DNA of 64,000 nucleotides, from NCBI RefSeq assembly GCF_033193315.1, contig NZ_CP136187.1, positions 2,983,501 to 3,047,500 on the forward strand, given 5' to 3'. Under the pieces are notes generated by a model. The model ran no database searches. It had not been told where the DNA came from and saw only the letters and a list, made by a program, of their open reading frames with translations. The DNA comes from Agathobaculum sp. NTUH-O15-33 (lineage in GTDB: Bacteria > Bacillota > Clostridia > Oscillospirales > Butyricicoccaceae). The translations under genes and the position numbers were made by a program. This document shows, one piece after another, positions 17,629 to 30,640 of this stretch (its first letter is position 1; each line of letters starts with the position of its first letter).

Positions 17629-19156
17629 GGGGCAAGCCCTCCTCCAATACGATGATCTCTTCTTCGCAGCCGTCCGCCGCGCCGTCCTCAGGCGCGTTCT
17701 CGGCGTGTTTTTGCTTATGCTTATATAGGATACCCAGCGCCTGAATCGTCAGCAGAGGCGTCATCGCCACCATAGCGACAATACCGAACGCATCGGTCAG
17801 CACGTTGCCGCCCACCGCTTCGCACGCGCCCATGGCGAACGGCAACAAAAACGTCGTCGTCATCGGGCCCGATGCAACGCCGCCCGAGTCGAACGCAATA
17901 CCGGTAAAGATTTTCGGTACAAAAAACGTCAGGATCAGCGCAGCCAAATATCCCGGTATCAGCATCCAATAGATTGAAATACCGGTCAGCACGCGCAGCA
18001 TGGCCAGACCGACCGAGCACGCCACGCCGATGGAAAGGCTAAGCATCATCGCGCGCTGTGAAACGCCGCCGTTCGTAATGGTCTCCACCTGCTTGTTGAG
18101 CACATGGACGGCAGGCTCCGCCGTGACTAGAAAGTAACCGATCAGCATACCGAGCGGCAGCAGAATCCACCGGTGCTCGCTCGCGGCGAGCTGCTCTCCC
18201 AAAAAGTGCCCCGCCGGCATGAAGCCCACGCCAACGCCGGTTAAAAACAGCGCCAGACCTATAAAGGTATAGATAAAACCCACGCCGATCTTTTTCAGCT
18301 CCATCCGGTGAAAACGGCGGAAAATGAACTGGAACACGGCGCAGAATAGAATGATCGGGATTAGCGCGGAGGCGACCTCATGTAAGTAATCGGGCAGCTC
18401 ATGCATAAAAGCGGTAGCCACCTGTCGCGTATCCTCCACATCAGGCACAGATACGGGCGTATAGCTCGGATCTCCGCCCCGGTAAAAAATGCCGAGCAGC
18501 AGTACCGCCAAGATCGGCCCGATGCTGCATAAAGCGACCAAGCCGAAGCTATCGTCCTGCGCATCGCGGTCGCCGCGGATAGACGCCAGACCGATGCCGA
18601 GCGACATGATAAACGGTACGGTGATGGGCCCGGTGGTCACACCGCCCGAATCAAACGCGACGGATACAAAGTCGTTCGGCACAAAAATTGAAAGCACGAA
18701 CACGCCGATATAAAATACGATCAACAAATTCGCCAGCCGGACATGGAACAGTGTGCGCAGCATGGCAATGACAAAAAACAAACCCACACCGACCGCCACC
18801 GTCCAGATCAGCACATCATTGGGGATGGACGGTACTTGACCGGCCAGCACCTGTAAATCCGGTTCTGCGATCGTGATCAAGATACCGATCAGCAGGGTGA
18901 TGCCGATCACGACCAAAAGATTCTTTGTTCTGGGTAACTGTGCGCCAATACCGTCGCCCATCGGTATCATCGACACATCGGTACCCAGCGAAAAAAACGC
19001 CATGCCGGCGATAAGCAGCACCGCGCCTGCCAGAAACAGCACAAGCGTACCCACCGGCATTGGCGCGACGGTAACGCTGAGCAACAGCACGATCAATGTG
19101 ATCGGTAAGACGGAAGATAACGCTTCCTGTAGTTTTTCTCTTAAAATTTTATTCAT
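17621..19156 (-). CDS. DUF1538 integral membrane protein, tandem duplicated
   Basis: A 511-residue polytopic protein of two homologous halves. AFDSGGVTTGPITVPF (about 167-182) recurs as AFDSGGVASGPMTTTF (about 421-436), and LITIAEPDLQVL matches FLVTAEPAVHVL. DUF1538 proteins have been linked to cation/proton exchange in some bacteria, but this member's substrate is unknown. The last about 40 residues are acidic and cytoplasmic. A minus-strand promoter CTGACA-17-TACAAT lies upstream near 19200-19230. The overlapping P-II-like gene suggests direct regulation. Confidence 0.85.
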   Translation of the reverse strand: MNKILREKLQEALSSVLPITLIVLLLSVTVAPMPVGTLVLFLAGAVLLIAGMAFFSLGTDVSMIPMGDGIGAQLPRTKNLLVVIGITLLIGILITIAEPDLQVLAGQVPSIPNDVLIWTVAVGVGLFFVIAMLRTLFHVRLANLLIVFYIGVFVLSIFVPNDFVSVAFDSGGVTTGPITVPFIMSLGIGLASIRGDRDAQDDSFGLVALCSIGPILAVLLLGIFYRGGDPSYTPVSVPDVEDTRQVATAFMHELPDYLHEVASALIPIILFCAVFQFIFRRFHRMELKKIGVGFIYTFIGLALFLTGVGVGFMPAGHFLGEQLAASEHRWILLPLGMLIGYFLVTAEPAVHVLNKQVETITNGGVSQRAMMLSLSIGVACSVGLAMLRVLTGISIYWMLIPGYLAALILTFFVPKIFTGIAFDSGGVASGPMTTTFLLPFAMGACEAVGGNVLTDAFGIVAMVAMTPLLTIQALGILYKHKQKHAENAPEDGAADGCEEEIIVLEEGLPHD

Positions 19157-19253
19157 TCATGACCCCCTTCGGCAGTGACTGATAAAGTACACTTGTATTG
19201 TAACACAGTTTTTGCCACTTGTCAGCCATGGCTAACCATATTTCCCGAAAAAT

Positions 19254-19283
19254 AAAAAGCCGATCCAAAAGGATCGGCTTTTA
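19254..19283 (-). terminator. Terminator of the rRNA operon
   Basis: Stem AAAAGCCGATCC/GGATCGGCTTTT with an AAAA loop and a T-rich tail on the minus strand, directly after 5S. Confidence 0.88.
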
Positions 19284-19286
19284 TGT

Positions 19287-19398
<112 letters not shown>

Positions 19399-19479
19399 AC
19401 TTTCAAGGTTTATACCCTGAAAACTGAACAACAACTACTTACAAGCTATAAGAGATTTGAGGTTACCTCTAATAATGAG

Positions 19480-22400
<2,921 letters not shown>

Positions 22401-22785
22401 CAGCTGTAAGACCTATTGCGGTAAAAGGTGTTATTTGCGGCACTTCCACAATTCCACAAAACACTTTCCTGCCTTCTGAATTATTGAGTAATCTCGGTAT
22501 CATTTTTAGCTTGTGTTTTGTAGTATGATCTTTCGATCATATTTCCCAATTTAACTTTTGTTCTTTTAAGTCGGAATAACATTTTCTTTTCCTCTATCGA
22601 TTTTTCAATCGTATGATGTTACATTCCTGCTTCCATCATATTGTTGCTTTTGCTTTCGTTGTTGTTAGTTTCAAGGTACAAATTCAGTTGGTAGGGGTTG
22701 GAATAGTTCTATTCTTCTTTCCTTTTGCAGCTAGCTTTAGATTCTTACTTTCTTCTAATTCCTCTTATTTACAACTCGGTTTGGT

Positions 22786-22862
22786 TGGTGGGCCTGACAG
22801 GACTTGAACCTGTGACCCCGCGCTTATCAAGCGCGTGCTCTAACCAACTGAGCTACAGGCCC
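22786..22862 (-). tRNA. tRNA-Ile (GAT)
   Basis: The complement reads GGGCCTGTAGCTCAGTTGGT at the 5' end, anticodon loop CTTGATAAG, T-arm GGTTCAAGTCC and 3' CAGGCCC-A-CCA. The acceptor stem is perfect and the CCA is encoded. It is in the usual 16S-23S spacer position. Confidence 0.97.
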
Positions 22863-22903
22863 GTTGTTTCGGCTTCCGGTGGTCGTCTCGTTTTCCGAAA
22901 CCG

Positions 22904-22981
22904 TGGTGGAGATGCAGGGGGACTCGAACCCCGGACCTCCAGCTTGCAAAGCTGGCGCTCTACCAACTGAGCTATACCCCC
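22904..22981 (-). tRNA. tRNA-Ala (TGC) with an irregular acceptor/T-stem junction
   Basis: The complement reads GGGGGTATAGCTCAGTTGGT, anticodon stem-loop CCAGC-TTTGCAA-GCTGG and T loop TTCGAGT, ending CTCCACCA. It is 78 nt with CCA, two more than expected: the 3' strand reads TGCATCTCC where TATCTCC would pair with GGGGGTA, and T-stem pair 49:65 is C:C. Identity and spacer position are secure; the junction is unusual. Confidence 0.9.
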
Positions 22982-23168
22982 AGTCCCCAGTTGCGGTTCT
23001 CGGTGAAAAAAGGTCGTCACGCATTTCGTCGTGCCAGGTTTCCTCCAGGCGTCTGGCTGTTTACACATCTTTGGTTCGTTGCGGGCCCTCGCGGGTTCCG
23101 TCTTTCTTCGGTCACCCTGATTGACCGGAGGAGATGCCGACCTGTTGCACTTCCGAGCACGTGCTCCA

Positions 23169-24728
<1,560 letters not shown>

Positions 24729-24988
24729 ATTAACAGAGCCAAAGCTCAATTAATCGACTTCTTAGAGTCTGACGATATGGTTTGTTTTAAGTGGAGTTCC
24801 ATATGTCCACCGATTTACTTTATAGAGTGTTTACTCTTAAAAGAATTTTCAGGTTCACATTCCTACACCAGTCTTTCAACCGATGCAGTCAAGCTTTCTC
24901 GTTGTTTAATTTACAAGGTGCAATTTCGCTGTTTCGGAGAGTTTTCAGAACTTTTCAGGCTCTTTCGTTTCTCGGTGACAGCTTATTT

Positions 24989-25017
24989 AGTATATCAGGT
25001 TCGGAATCGTTTGTCAA
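24989..25017 (-). promoter_or_regulatory. rRNA promoter P2
   Basis: On the minus strand TTGACA (25012-25017), a 17-nt spacer and TATACT (24989-24994), followed by AAATAAGCTG. The transcribed leader 24729-24980 contains no gene. Confidence 0.9.
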
Positions 25018-25093
25018 GAACTTTTTTCAACTTTTTTCGTTTTCAAAGTCTTGCTCAGTTCCTCGCCGCCGCTCTCTCAGAAGCAGCTTATTT

Positions 25094-25122
25094 AGTATAT
25101 CGCACACCCCTCCTTTTGTCAA
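25094..25122 (-). promoter_or_regulatory. rRNA promoter P1
   Basis: On the minus strand TTGACA (25117-25122), a 17-nt spacer and TATACT (25094-25099), again followed by AAATAAGCTG. It is 105 bp upstream of P2 with identical hexamers. Confidence 0.9.
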
Positions 25123-25192
25123 CACTTTTTATCATAATTTTTCCGCTATTTTTCGCTTCCTCAAATTGGTTTTGATTACATGAACTTTCCAT

Positions 25193-25305
25193 GGTATAAT
25201 AGCCGCTGAAACGGCTATTATACCGTAGCTTTTCAGAACATTATACCACCAGCGGCAATTCAGAGAAGCGCTTACTCTTTTTGTTTATCTGCCGCTGTGG
25301 TATAA
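25193..25305. promoter_or_regulatory. Two palindromes carrying extended -10 elements
   Basis: Palindrome 1 (25193-25224) has arms GGTATAATAGCCG/CGGCTATTATACC. Palindrome 2 pairs TTATACCACCAGCGGCA (25241-25257) with TGCCGCTGTGGTATAA (25290-25305). Both contain TGGTATAAT, an extended -10. The second lies about 45 nt before the TTG start of the wall hydrolase and is its likely promoter. Confidence 0.5.
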
Positions 25306-25348
25306 TAACCATGTTTTCACGAAATATACACCGAAGGGAGAACTTCTT

Positions 25349-27298
25349 TTGAAACGACTGCTTTTGTCCCTTGCGGCGCTGGTGGTATTCCCCGCATCGG
25401 CCCTTGCCGTATCCGCTTCTCCTGCCGCGGCGGGCGGCCAAAGCTTTTCTGTCAGCACATCGCTTAGCGATACAAACGGTGTTCGCGCCGACCCTACTAT
25501 ATATAATATAGAAGGCAACACCTATTTTAAGCTGCGCGACCTTGGCCGCCTGCTCGATTTCGGCGTGACCTATGATTCCGCTGCGAAAGCGGTGCGCATC
25601 GAATCGGACAAGGCCTACGTGCCCGTTTCCGGGGAGAGCGGCGCGATCAAGAACACCGCCACGTCAAGTGCGGCGGCCGTATCCTCCAAGCAGACCATCT
25701 ATGTGGATGGCAAACGGGTCTCGCCCACCGTATACAATATAAAGGGAAACAACTATATGGGCCTGCGCGAGCTTGCCGCGTTGGTCGACTTCGGCGTGGC
25801 TTATAATTACGATACGCGCGTGATCACCGCTTACGCCGCCTACCCCTATGCCGAAGAATCAAACTGGACGGCCGCGATGAACGATCTTGCCGTGAATCTC
25901 GGCGCGCTGCCCGCTTCCTCGTACCAAGCGACCGCTTCTCGCTATGCGCCGATCGTGACCGGTGAGAATGACGCGGACTGGCGCGTGCTGATCAGCACGC
26001 TGCGCGCGGTAAAGGATGCGCCGCCGTTTGCCGCCGGGAGCGCTTTGAGCCGCGCCAACCTCTACTGGGCCAACCAGCTGACCGCCGCGATCACCAACAC
26101 CGCCTTTGTTTCCCCCTCTTTATATAAAGATGCGCTGCCCGACCTTGCGGACCCCGACCTGTTTGACAACCCGGACAAATCCGCCCTGCGGAAGGACTTC
26201 ACCGCGCTGTCCGCCGCTTATCTTGGCGCGTCGCCAAAGCAAGCCGCGAGCGCCGGTGTTTCGGGCAGCATTGCTAAGGACGCGAGAGAGCGATTATCCC
26301 TCTCCACCTCTTACGCGACCAGCAAGGGCGGTACCGCGGAAGATCTGACAAACACCAAAAAGCATTTTGGGAACGATATGACGGCCCTCTCCTCGCTGAC
26401 GGACGACAACGCGCGCGTGCAAAAAATCGCGGCCCTAATTAAGGATAACTTCCGCTCGGGCGGCTCCGCCCCATGGACGACCGCATGGCGGACCGGCGAC
26501 GGCATGGACAGCTTTTCCTTTGCAGCGGCGGCGGATTATATGTTTTATGAAGCCGGCATCCCTGCATTCATCGCACGCAGCTACAGCAGCGCGTGGAATG
26601 TGGTGTATGTAAACGGCAAGTGGTCGGTTTTTGAAGCTTCCGCCGGTGCGTCGCTCCGATCGCTGGAGGACAAGCTGCTTCAAGACACGCACCCCGCCTC
26701 CACCCTGCTGCTGACGCAGGCCATGCGGCCCGGTTCGTCCTATAACGGGCTAAAAACCTACACGATCGACCATTACTTTACTTATACCCCGATCACCGAC
26801 ACCGCCAAGGCGACCGCCGCGCAGATGCGCGCGTACCTGCTTTCGGTTAATCCGAACGCGCCGCAGTCCGTTCTCGATATGATTCCGCATTACCTGACCG
26901 AGGGCGCGGCGGAGGGTATCCGCGGCGACATAGCGTTCGCGCAATCCTGCTTGGAGACCGGCAACTTCACCTTTACGGGCAGCGCGGTCACGCTTGCGCA
27001 AAACAATTTCTGCGGACTGGGCGTGGTCACGAACGGCGTGGAGGGCGCGGTGTTTGAAACGCCGCAGCTCGGCATCCGCGCGCAGATCCAGCACCTGAAG
27101 GCGTACGCGAACCGCGCGGCGCTGAAAAACGAATGTATTGATCCGCGCTTCACCCTTGTCACGCGAGGCTGCGCGGAGACCGTGCAGCACCTAGGCATTC
27201 AGGAAAACCCGAAGGGCTACGGCTGGGCCTCCGGCGCGGATTACGGCACAAAAATTCTGAATATTTTGGATCATATTTTGACCTATCCCGGGGCATAA
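25349..27298 (+). CDS. Secreted wall hydrolase: stalk repeats, transglutaminase-like domain, glucosaminidase domain
   Basis: A 649-residue exported protein starting at TTG 25349 (GGGAG 8 nt upstream), with a signal peptide ending near ASALA. Two copper-amine-oxidase-like stalk repeats (NTYFKLRDLGRLLDFGVTYD and NNYMGLRELAALVDFGVAYN) occupy about 45-170. The middle (about 340-430) looks like a transglutaminase fold, but the usual Cys-His-Asp positions read S, S and E (GMDSFSFAAA, SSAWNVVYVNGKWSVFEA), so it is probably inactive. The C terminus (about 500-649) resembles a beta-N-acetylglucosaminidase (IAFAQSCLETGNFTFTG, NNFCGLG). It shares the stalk module with the deacetylase at 5782-6978. Confidence 0.85.
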   Translation: MKRLLLSLAALVVFPASALAVSASPAAAGGQSFSVSTSLSDTNGVRADPTIYNIEGNTYFKLRDLGRLLDFGVTYDSAAKAVRIESDKAYVPVSGESGAIKNTATSSAAAVSSKQTIYVDGKRVSPTVYNIKGNNYMGLRELAALVDFGVAYNYDTRVITAYAAYPYAEESNWTAAMNDLAVNLGALPASSYQATASRYAPIVTGENDADWRVLISTLRAVKDAPPFAAGSALSRANLYWANQLTAAITNTAFVSPSLYKDALPDLADPDLFDNPDKSALRKDFTALSAAYLGASPKQAASAGVSGSIAKDARERLSLSTSYATSKGGTAEDLTNTKKHFGNDMTALSSLTDDNARVQKIAALIKDNFRSGGSAPWTTAWRTGDGMDSFSFAAAADYMFYEAGIPAFIARSYSSAWNVVYVNGKWSVFEASAGASLRSLEDKLLQDTHPASTLLLTQAMRPGSSYNGLKTYTIDHYFTYTPITDTAKATAAQMRAYLLSVNPNAPQSVLDMIPHYLTEGAAEGIRGDIAFAQSCLETGNFTFTGSAVTLAQNNFCGLGVVTNGVEGAVFETPQLGIRAQIQHLKAYANRAALKNECIDPRFTLVTRGCAETVQHLGIQENPKGYGWASGADYGTKILNILDHILTYPGA

Positions 27299-27319
27299 TG
27301 GTTTGCGAGGTGAACGATC

Positions 27320-27493
27320 ATGAACCATTACCACAATTTAACGGAAATGCTCGCACTGAACACTGCGGCGCACGCCTATTTCGACGACCTGCCCGATTAT
27401 GTGCGCGAAATGATCACTTCGCGCGGCAACAACCTGCATTCCTGCGAGGAATTGCAGGGCTACGCGGAAAAGCTGCTGCGCGGCGACGATTGA
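27320..27493 (+). CDS. Small conserved protein of unknown function
   Basis: A 57-residue frame starting MNHYHNLTEMLALNTAAHAY and containing FDDLPDYVREMITSRGNNLH and SCEELQGYAEKLLRG. GAGGTG lies upstream of the ATG. Similar small acidic proteins with a YFxxLPxYVxExI pattern occur in Clostridia, to my recollection; function unknown. It lies 21 nt after the wall hydrolase and ends before a strong terminator, so both are probably on one transcript. Confidence 0.65.
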   Translation: MNHYHNLTEMLALNTAAHAYFDDLPDYVREMITSRGNNLHSCEELQGYAEKLLRGDD

Positions 27494-27502
27494 GCGCATG
27501 GC

Positions 27503-27545
27503 AAGGCCCCCTTCTTTTGCAAAACTGCAAAAGAAGGGGGCCTTG
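27503..27545. terminator. Strong terminator between convergent genes
   Basis: A 19-bp perfect stem AAGGCCCCCTTCTTTTGCA and its complement with a 4-nt loop. Confidence 0.9.
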
Positions 27546-27552
27546 TGTATGT

Positions 27553-28183
27553 TCAGCACTCGTTTAAATCGCGCTGCAAAGCGTCGGCCAGACGGCCGAT
27601 ATGCAGCCCATCCACAAAGGAATGGTGCGCCTGCACGGAAAACGGCAAAAGCAGCTTGCCGTCCCGCTCGAAAAACTTGCCCCAATCGAAAAGGGGCGTG
27701 GCGTTATCCTTTTTTGCCCGCGTTCGTGTGCGAGATATGGGTGTACGATACCCACGGGAAGGGCGAAAACTGGAATACATCGTTGCCCAGCGGGCCGGTG
27801 AAGTACGCCTGCTGCTCGCGCGCGGTTTTGAGCGCAAGGGGCACATACGCTTCCATGGAATCCTGCATCGGCACGGTGACGACTTTAAACAGCTCGGTCT
27901 CCTCGTTTAAATAGGTAAACGCGGTGTCGATCCGGTCAAACAGCACGACCTTACCATCGACAAAGCGGTAGCGAAATTCTTCGATCTTGTTTGCGCACGC
28001 GGCAACCGCATAAATCAGCGCCATACTAAAGGAATAGCCCTTTGCCTTCACCATCCGCCGGAACCTTGTGACGTCCAGTTCAAACGTGACGCAGAACGCC
28101 GGTTCCACACTGTTCCGAAATACCGCGCAGTGCATCGCCCGTTTCCAGTTTGCTTCGTCGATCACCTTGTACTTGCCAGCCAT
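27553..28183 (-). pseudogene. CatA-like chloramphenicol acetyltransferase, single-base frameshift
   Basis: The first frame reads MAGKYKVIDEANWKRAMHCA to SYTHISHTNAGKK and then stops. The rest of the fold (DNATPLFDWGKFFERDGKLL, catalytic-type HHSFVDGLHIGRL) continues in the next frame. The locus is 631 nt; removing one base of the A6 run (T6 at 27710-27715 on the plus strand) restores 209 codons, the usual CAT length. GGGAGG precedes the ATG at 28183. Both halves are well preserved and the catalytic His is intact, so this is either a very recent lesion or a sequencing error. Many CatA-like proteins are not shown to confer resistance. Confidence 0.85.
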
Positions 28184-28205
28184 TGCCGCCGCCTCCCATC
28201 CTTTA

Positions 28206-28898
28206 TTATATATAGTGTAGCACAGCCGGTTTGTCTGCACAACCGAGAAAGCTGATATCCATATTTCGGGCGTCCCGCGGGATGCAGAGCGTGGGCAGCC
28301 CGGTAAACCGCTCGATCTGCCGCCGGTTGTCCTGATGCATCGGATCGTGTTCGTCGAACTGGTTCAGCGCGATGGCGCGCACCGTTAATCCGCGCCGCTC
28401 CGCATACGAAGCGGCCAGCACGGCGGCATTGATCGCGCCGAGGCCGGAGGGCGCTACAAGCAGCAGTTCAAAACCAAGCATCGCTGCCACATCGGTCAAA
28501 AGCAGCGTTTCGCCGTCCGTCCGCAGCGGGCAGAAGATACCGCCGCAGCCTTCGGCCACGATAAAGTCAAACCGGCTTTGCACGGCGCGAAAGCGCCGGT
28601 CGATCTCCGCCCGCTCGATCGGCCGGCCCGCGCGCAGCGCCGCAAGATGCGGCGAAACCGCGGGCTCGTAGCAATAGGCCACATAATCCATGGGGTCGCC
28701 CGGCAAATCTGCCCGCGCGCAAACATAGGCGGCGTCGCCGGGAACCAGCGCTTCGCCCCGCCGCTCCGCGCCGCTGAGTGCGGGCTTAAAATACCCCGCG
28801 TTCACGCCGCCCGCGCGCAGCGAAGCGACCAGCAGGGCCGAAACATAGGTTTTTCCGATATCGGTGCCCGTGCCCGCGATAAAAATGCCGTTTGTCAC
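28206..28898 (-). CDS. bioD: Dethiobiotin synthetase
   Basis: A 230-residue P-loop enzyme (GTGTDIGKT, residues 9-17) that closes the ureido ring of dethiobiotin from DAPA, CO2 and ATP. VAEGCGGIFCPL and the nucleotide-specificity loop near LNQFDEHDP fit BioD. It starts at GTG 28898 with GAGGTGG upstream, overlapping the bioB stop by 4 nt. It is the last gene of bioY-bioB-bioD. Confidence 0.93.
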   Translation of the reverse strand: MTNGIFIAGTGTDIGKTYVSALLVASLRAGGVNAGYFKPALSGAERRGEALVPGDAAYVCARADLPGDPMDYVAYCYEPAVSPHLAALRAGRPIERAEIDRRFRAVQSRFDFIVAEGCGGIFCPLRTDGETLLLTDVAAMLGFELLLVAPSGLGAINAAVLAASYAERRGLTVRAIALNQFDEHDPMHQDNRRQIERFTGLPTLCIPRDARNMDISFLGCADKPAVLHYI

Positions 28899-29863
28899 GC
28901 CCGCGCCACCTCGAATCCCAGCGACCGCAGCAGCGCAAGGTCGCGCGCCACGGTAATGCCCGAGGTTGTCAGCATATCGCCGGTAATCGCCGCGTTCGCG
29001 CCCGACCGGAAGATGCGCGCGCCCTTGTCCTCGAATTTGCCGCGCCCCGCCGCCATGCGGATCGCCGCCTGCGGCAGCACAAAGCGAAAGACCGCCGCCG
29101 TGCGGCAGACCTCGTCCTCGGTCAGCACGGGCAGCTGCTCGAACGGCGTGCCGGGAATCGGCGTAAGCACATTGACCGGCACCGAGCGCACGCCGAGCGC
29201 GCGCAGATCGAGCGCAAGATCGATACGGTCCGCCGCCGTTTCGCCCATACCGATGATCAGCCCGCTGCACACCGTCAGCCCGGCGCGCATCGCGTTTTGA
29301 ATCACCGCGATCTTATCGTCATAGGTATGGGTGGTGCACACCTGCGGAAAAAACCGCCGCGAGGCTTCCAGATTACAATGGTACCGGGCAACGCCCGCCT
29401 GCCGCAGCCGGACAAGCTGCTCATAAGACAGCAGCCCGTGCGAGCCGCATACCGAAACGCCGCACGCTTCGCGGATCGCGCGGACCGCCGCGCACACCGC
29501 TTCGGTCTCCGCTTCGGACAGCGTGCGCCCCGCGGTGACGATGGAAAACCGCCGCACGCCCTGTTCATGATCCGCTTTGGCGCGGGCCGCAAGCTCGTCC
29601 GCCGCAAGCAGCGGATACGCGCCGGTCTCCGCCGGATAGCGGGCCGACTGCGCGCAAAACCGGCAGTCCTCCGAGCAGCGGCCGCATTTGCCATTTACGA
29701 TCGAGCACAGATCGAACGCGTTGCCGCAGCGGGCGTCGCGTATCTCGTCCGCCGCGCGGCAAAGGGCGGTGAGGTCGTCCGATTCAAACAGCCACAGCGC
29801 CTCGTCCCGGCTCACGCCGTCGCCTTTCAGCGCTTTTTGCTTGGCTTCTTCTAAACGGTTCAC
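28895..29863 (-). CDS. bioB: Biotin synthase
   Basis: A 322-residue radical SAM enzyme inserting sulfur into dethiobiotin. CSEDCRFCAQSARY supplies C63, C67 and C70 for the 4Fe-4S cluster, and the auxiliary-cluster regions (HCNLEASRRFFP, TVCSGLIIGMGE) are present. It starts at GTG 29863 with GGAGG 7 nt upstream; the longer frame to 29926 lies inside bioY. It overlaps bioY by 4 nt and bioD by 4 nt. Confidence 0.96.
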   Translation of the reverse strand: MNRLEEAKQKALKGDGVSRDEALWLFESDDLTALCRAADEIRDARCGNAFDLCSIVNGKCGRCSEDCRFCAQSARYPAETGAYPLLAADELAARAKADHEQGVRRFSIVTAGRTLSEAETEAVCAAVRAIREACGVSVCGSHGLLSYEQLVRLRQAGVARYHCNLEASRRFFPQVCTTHTYDDKIAVIQNAMRAGLTVCSGLIIGMGETAADRIDLALDLRALGVRSVPVNVLTPIPGTPFEQLPVLTEDEVCRTAAVFRFVLPQAAIRMAAGRGKFEDKGARIFRSGANAAITGDMLTTSGITVARDLALLRSLGFEVARA

Positions 29864-30423
29864 AGCAATTCCTCCTTTTTCAGCGCCGCGCGCAGCCGCC
29901 CGGCCAGCCCCGAACCCACGATGCACAGCAGGATATCGCCGGGCAGGTCGAGTGGAAAAGCCGAAAGGAAGATCACGGCGAGCGGCGTTTTCTGCCCCAA
30001 ATGAAAGTTCAGGATCATGTACTTATAGGCAAAGCCAATCAGATATGTCACCGCCAGCCCGGCAAAGGCCGCGGGCAGAAAATCGCGGAACCGCGCGGCC
30101 TGCATTTTCTCGCACAAAAAGCCCGTCAGCGCGGCGGCGGCAATGAACCCCAGCAAATACCCGAAGCTGGGCCGGAAAATATACTGCGGCCCGCCGCCCG
30201 CCGCGAACACCGGAATGCCGCAAAGGCCGACGGCCACATACACCCCGGCCGAGATCGCGGCGCGCTTGCCGCCCATCAGCATACCCGCGAGGATAACGAA
30301 CAGAAATTGCAGCGTGAAATAATCCATAAACGGCACGGGCACCTGTAAAAAGGCCCCCGCCGCGATCAGCGCGGCAAAGAGCGCGCACAGCACCATATGC
30401 CGGGTGGAAACAGCGGTTTTCAT
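29860..30423 (-). CDS. bioY: Biotin ECF transporter S component
   Basis: A 187-residue protein with about six membrane helices and the BioY signature regions (GAFLQVPVPFMDYFTLQFLF, given at limit, and GKRAAISAGVYVAVGLCGIPVFA). It binds biotin and works with the shared EcfA/EcfT module, which is not in the window. ATG 30423 follows AGGAGG. It is the first gene of the operon, downstream of the BirA-like operator, giving combined uptake and last-step synthesis of biotin. Confidence 0.94.
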   Translation of the reverse strand: MKTAVSTRHMVLCALFAALIAAGAFLQVPVPFMDYFTLQFLFVILAGMLMGGKRAAISAGVYVAVGLCGIPVFAAGGGPQYIFRPSFGYLLGFIAAAALTGFLCEKMQAARFRDFLPAAFAGLAVTYLIGFAYKYMILNFHLGQKTPLAVIFLSAFPLDLPGDILLCIVGSGLAGRLRAALKKEELL

Positions 30424-30480
30424 TGTTTTCTCATTCCTCCTATACCGGACGCGGCGCGGCATGCCGCCCGCTTTTCCCAC

Positions 30481-30535
30481 ATTATAGCATGGTTCCTCTC
30501 CATTGTAAACCAATTTATGCATTTAGGTTTACAAT
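30481..30535 (-). promoter_or_regulatory. bioY promoter overlapped by a BirA-type operator
   Basis: The palindrome ATTGTAAACC-N14-GGTTTACAAT (30502-30535) matches the Firmicutes BirA box (TTGTWAAC-N14-16-GTWAACAA). On the minus strand TTTACA (30504-30509), a 17-nt spacer and TATAAT (30481-30486) form the promoter, so the operator covers the -35. Biotin-liganded BirA would block transcription. Confidence 0.88.
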
Positions 30536-30640
30536 CTGGTTTCCCTTGGTATTCCATCTCTTTCAGCCAAGCGTTTCTTGCTTTTACGCGCACCAGCAGT
30601 TACAATTATAGTAGCAAAGGCAAGAACAGGGGGAGCCTAC

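Noticed and set aside
27700..27720. Programmed -1 frameshifting (A AAA AAG heptamer) in the CAT-like gene
   Set aside because: Restoring the frame needs one base to be skipped (+1 or -2), whereas the heptamer promotes -1; sequencing error, indel or transcriptional slippage fit better.
28892..29854. A 320-codon frame antisense to bioB
   Set aside because: Shadow of bioB; Arg/His-rich and without motifs or a ribosome-binding site.
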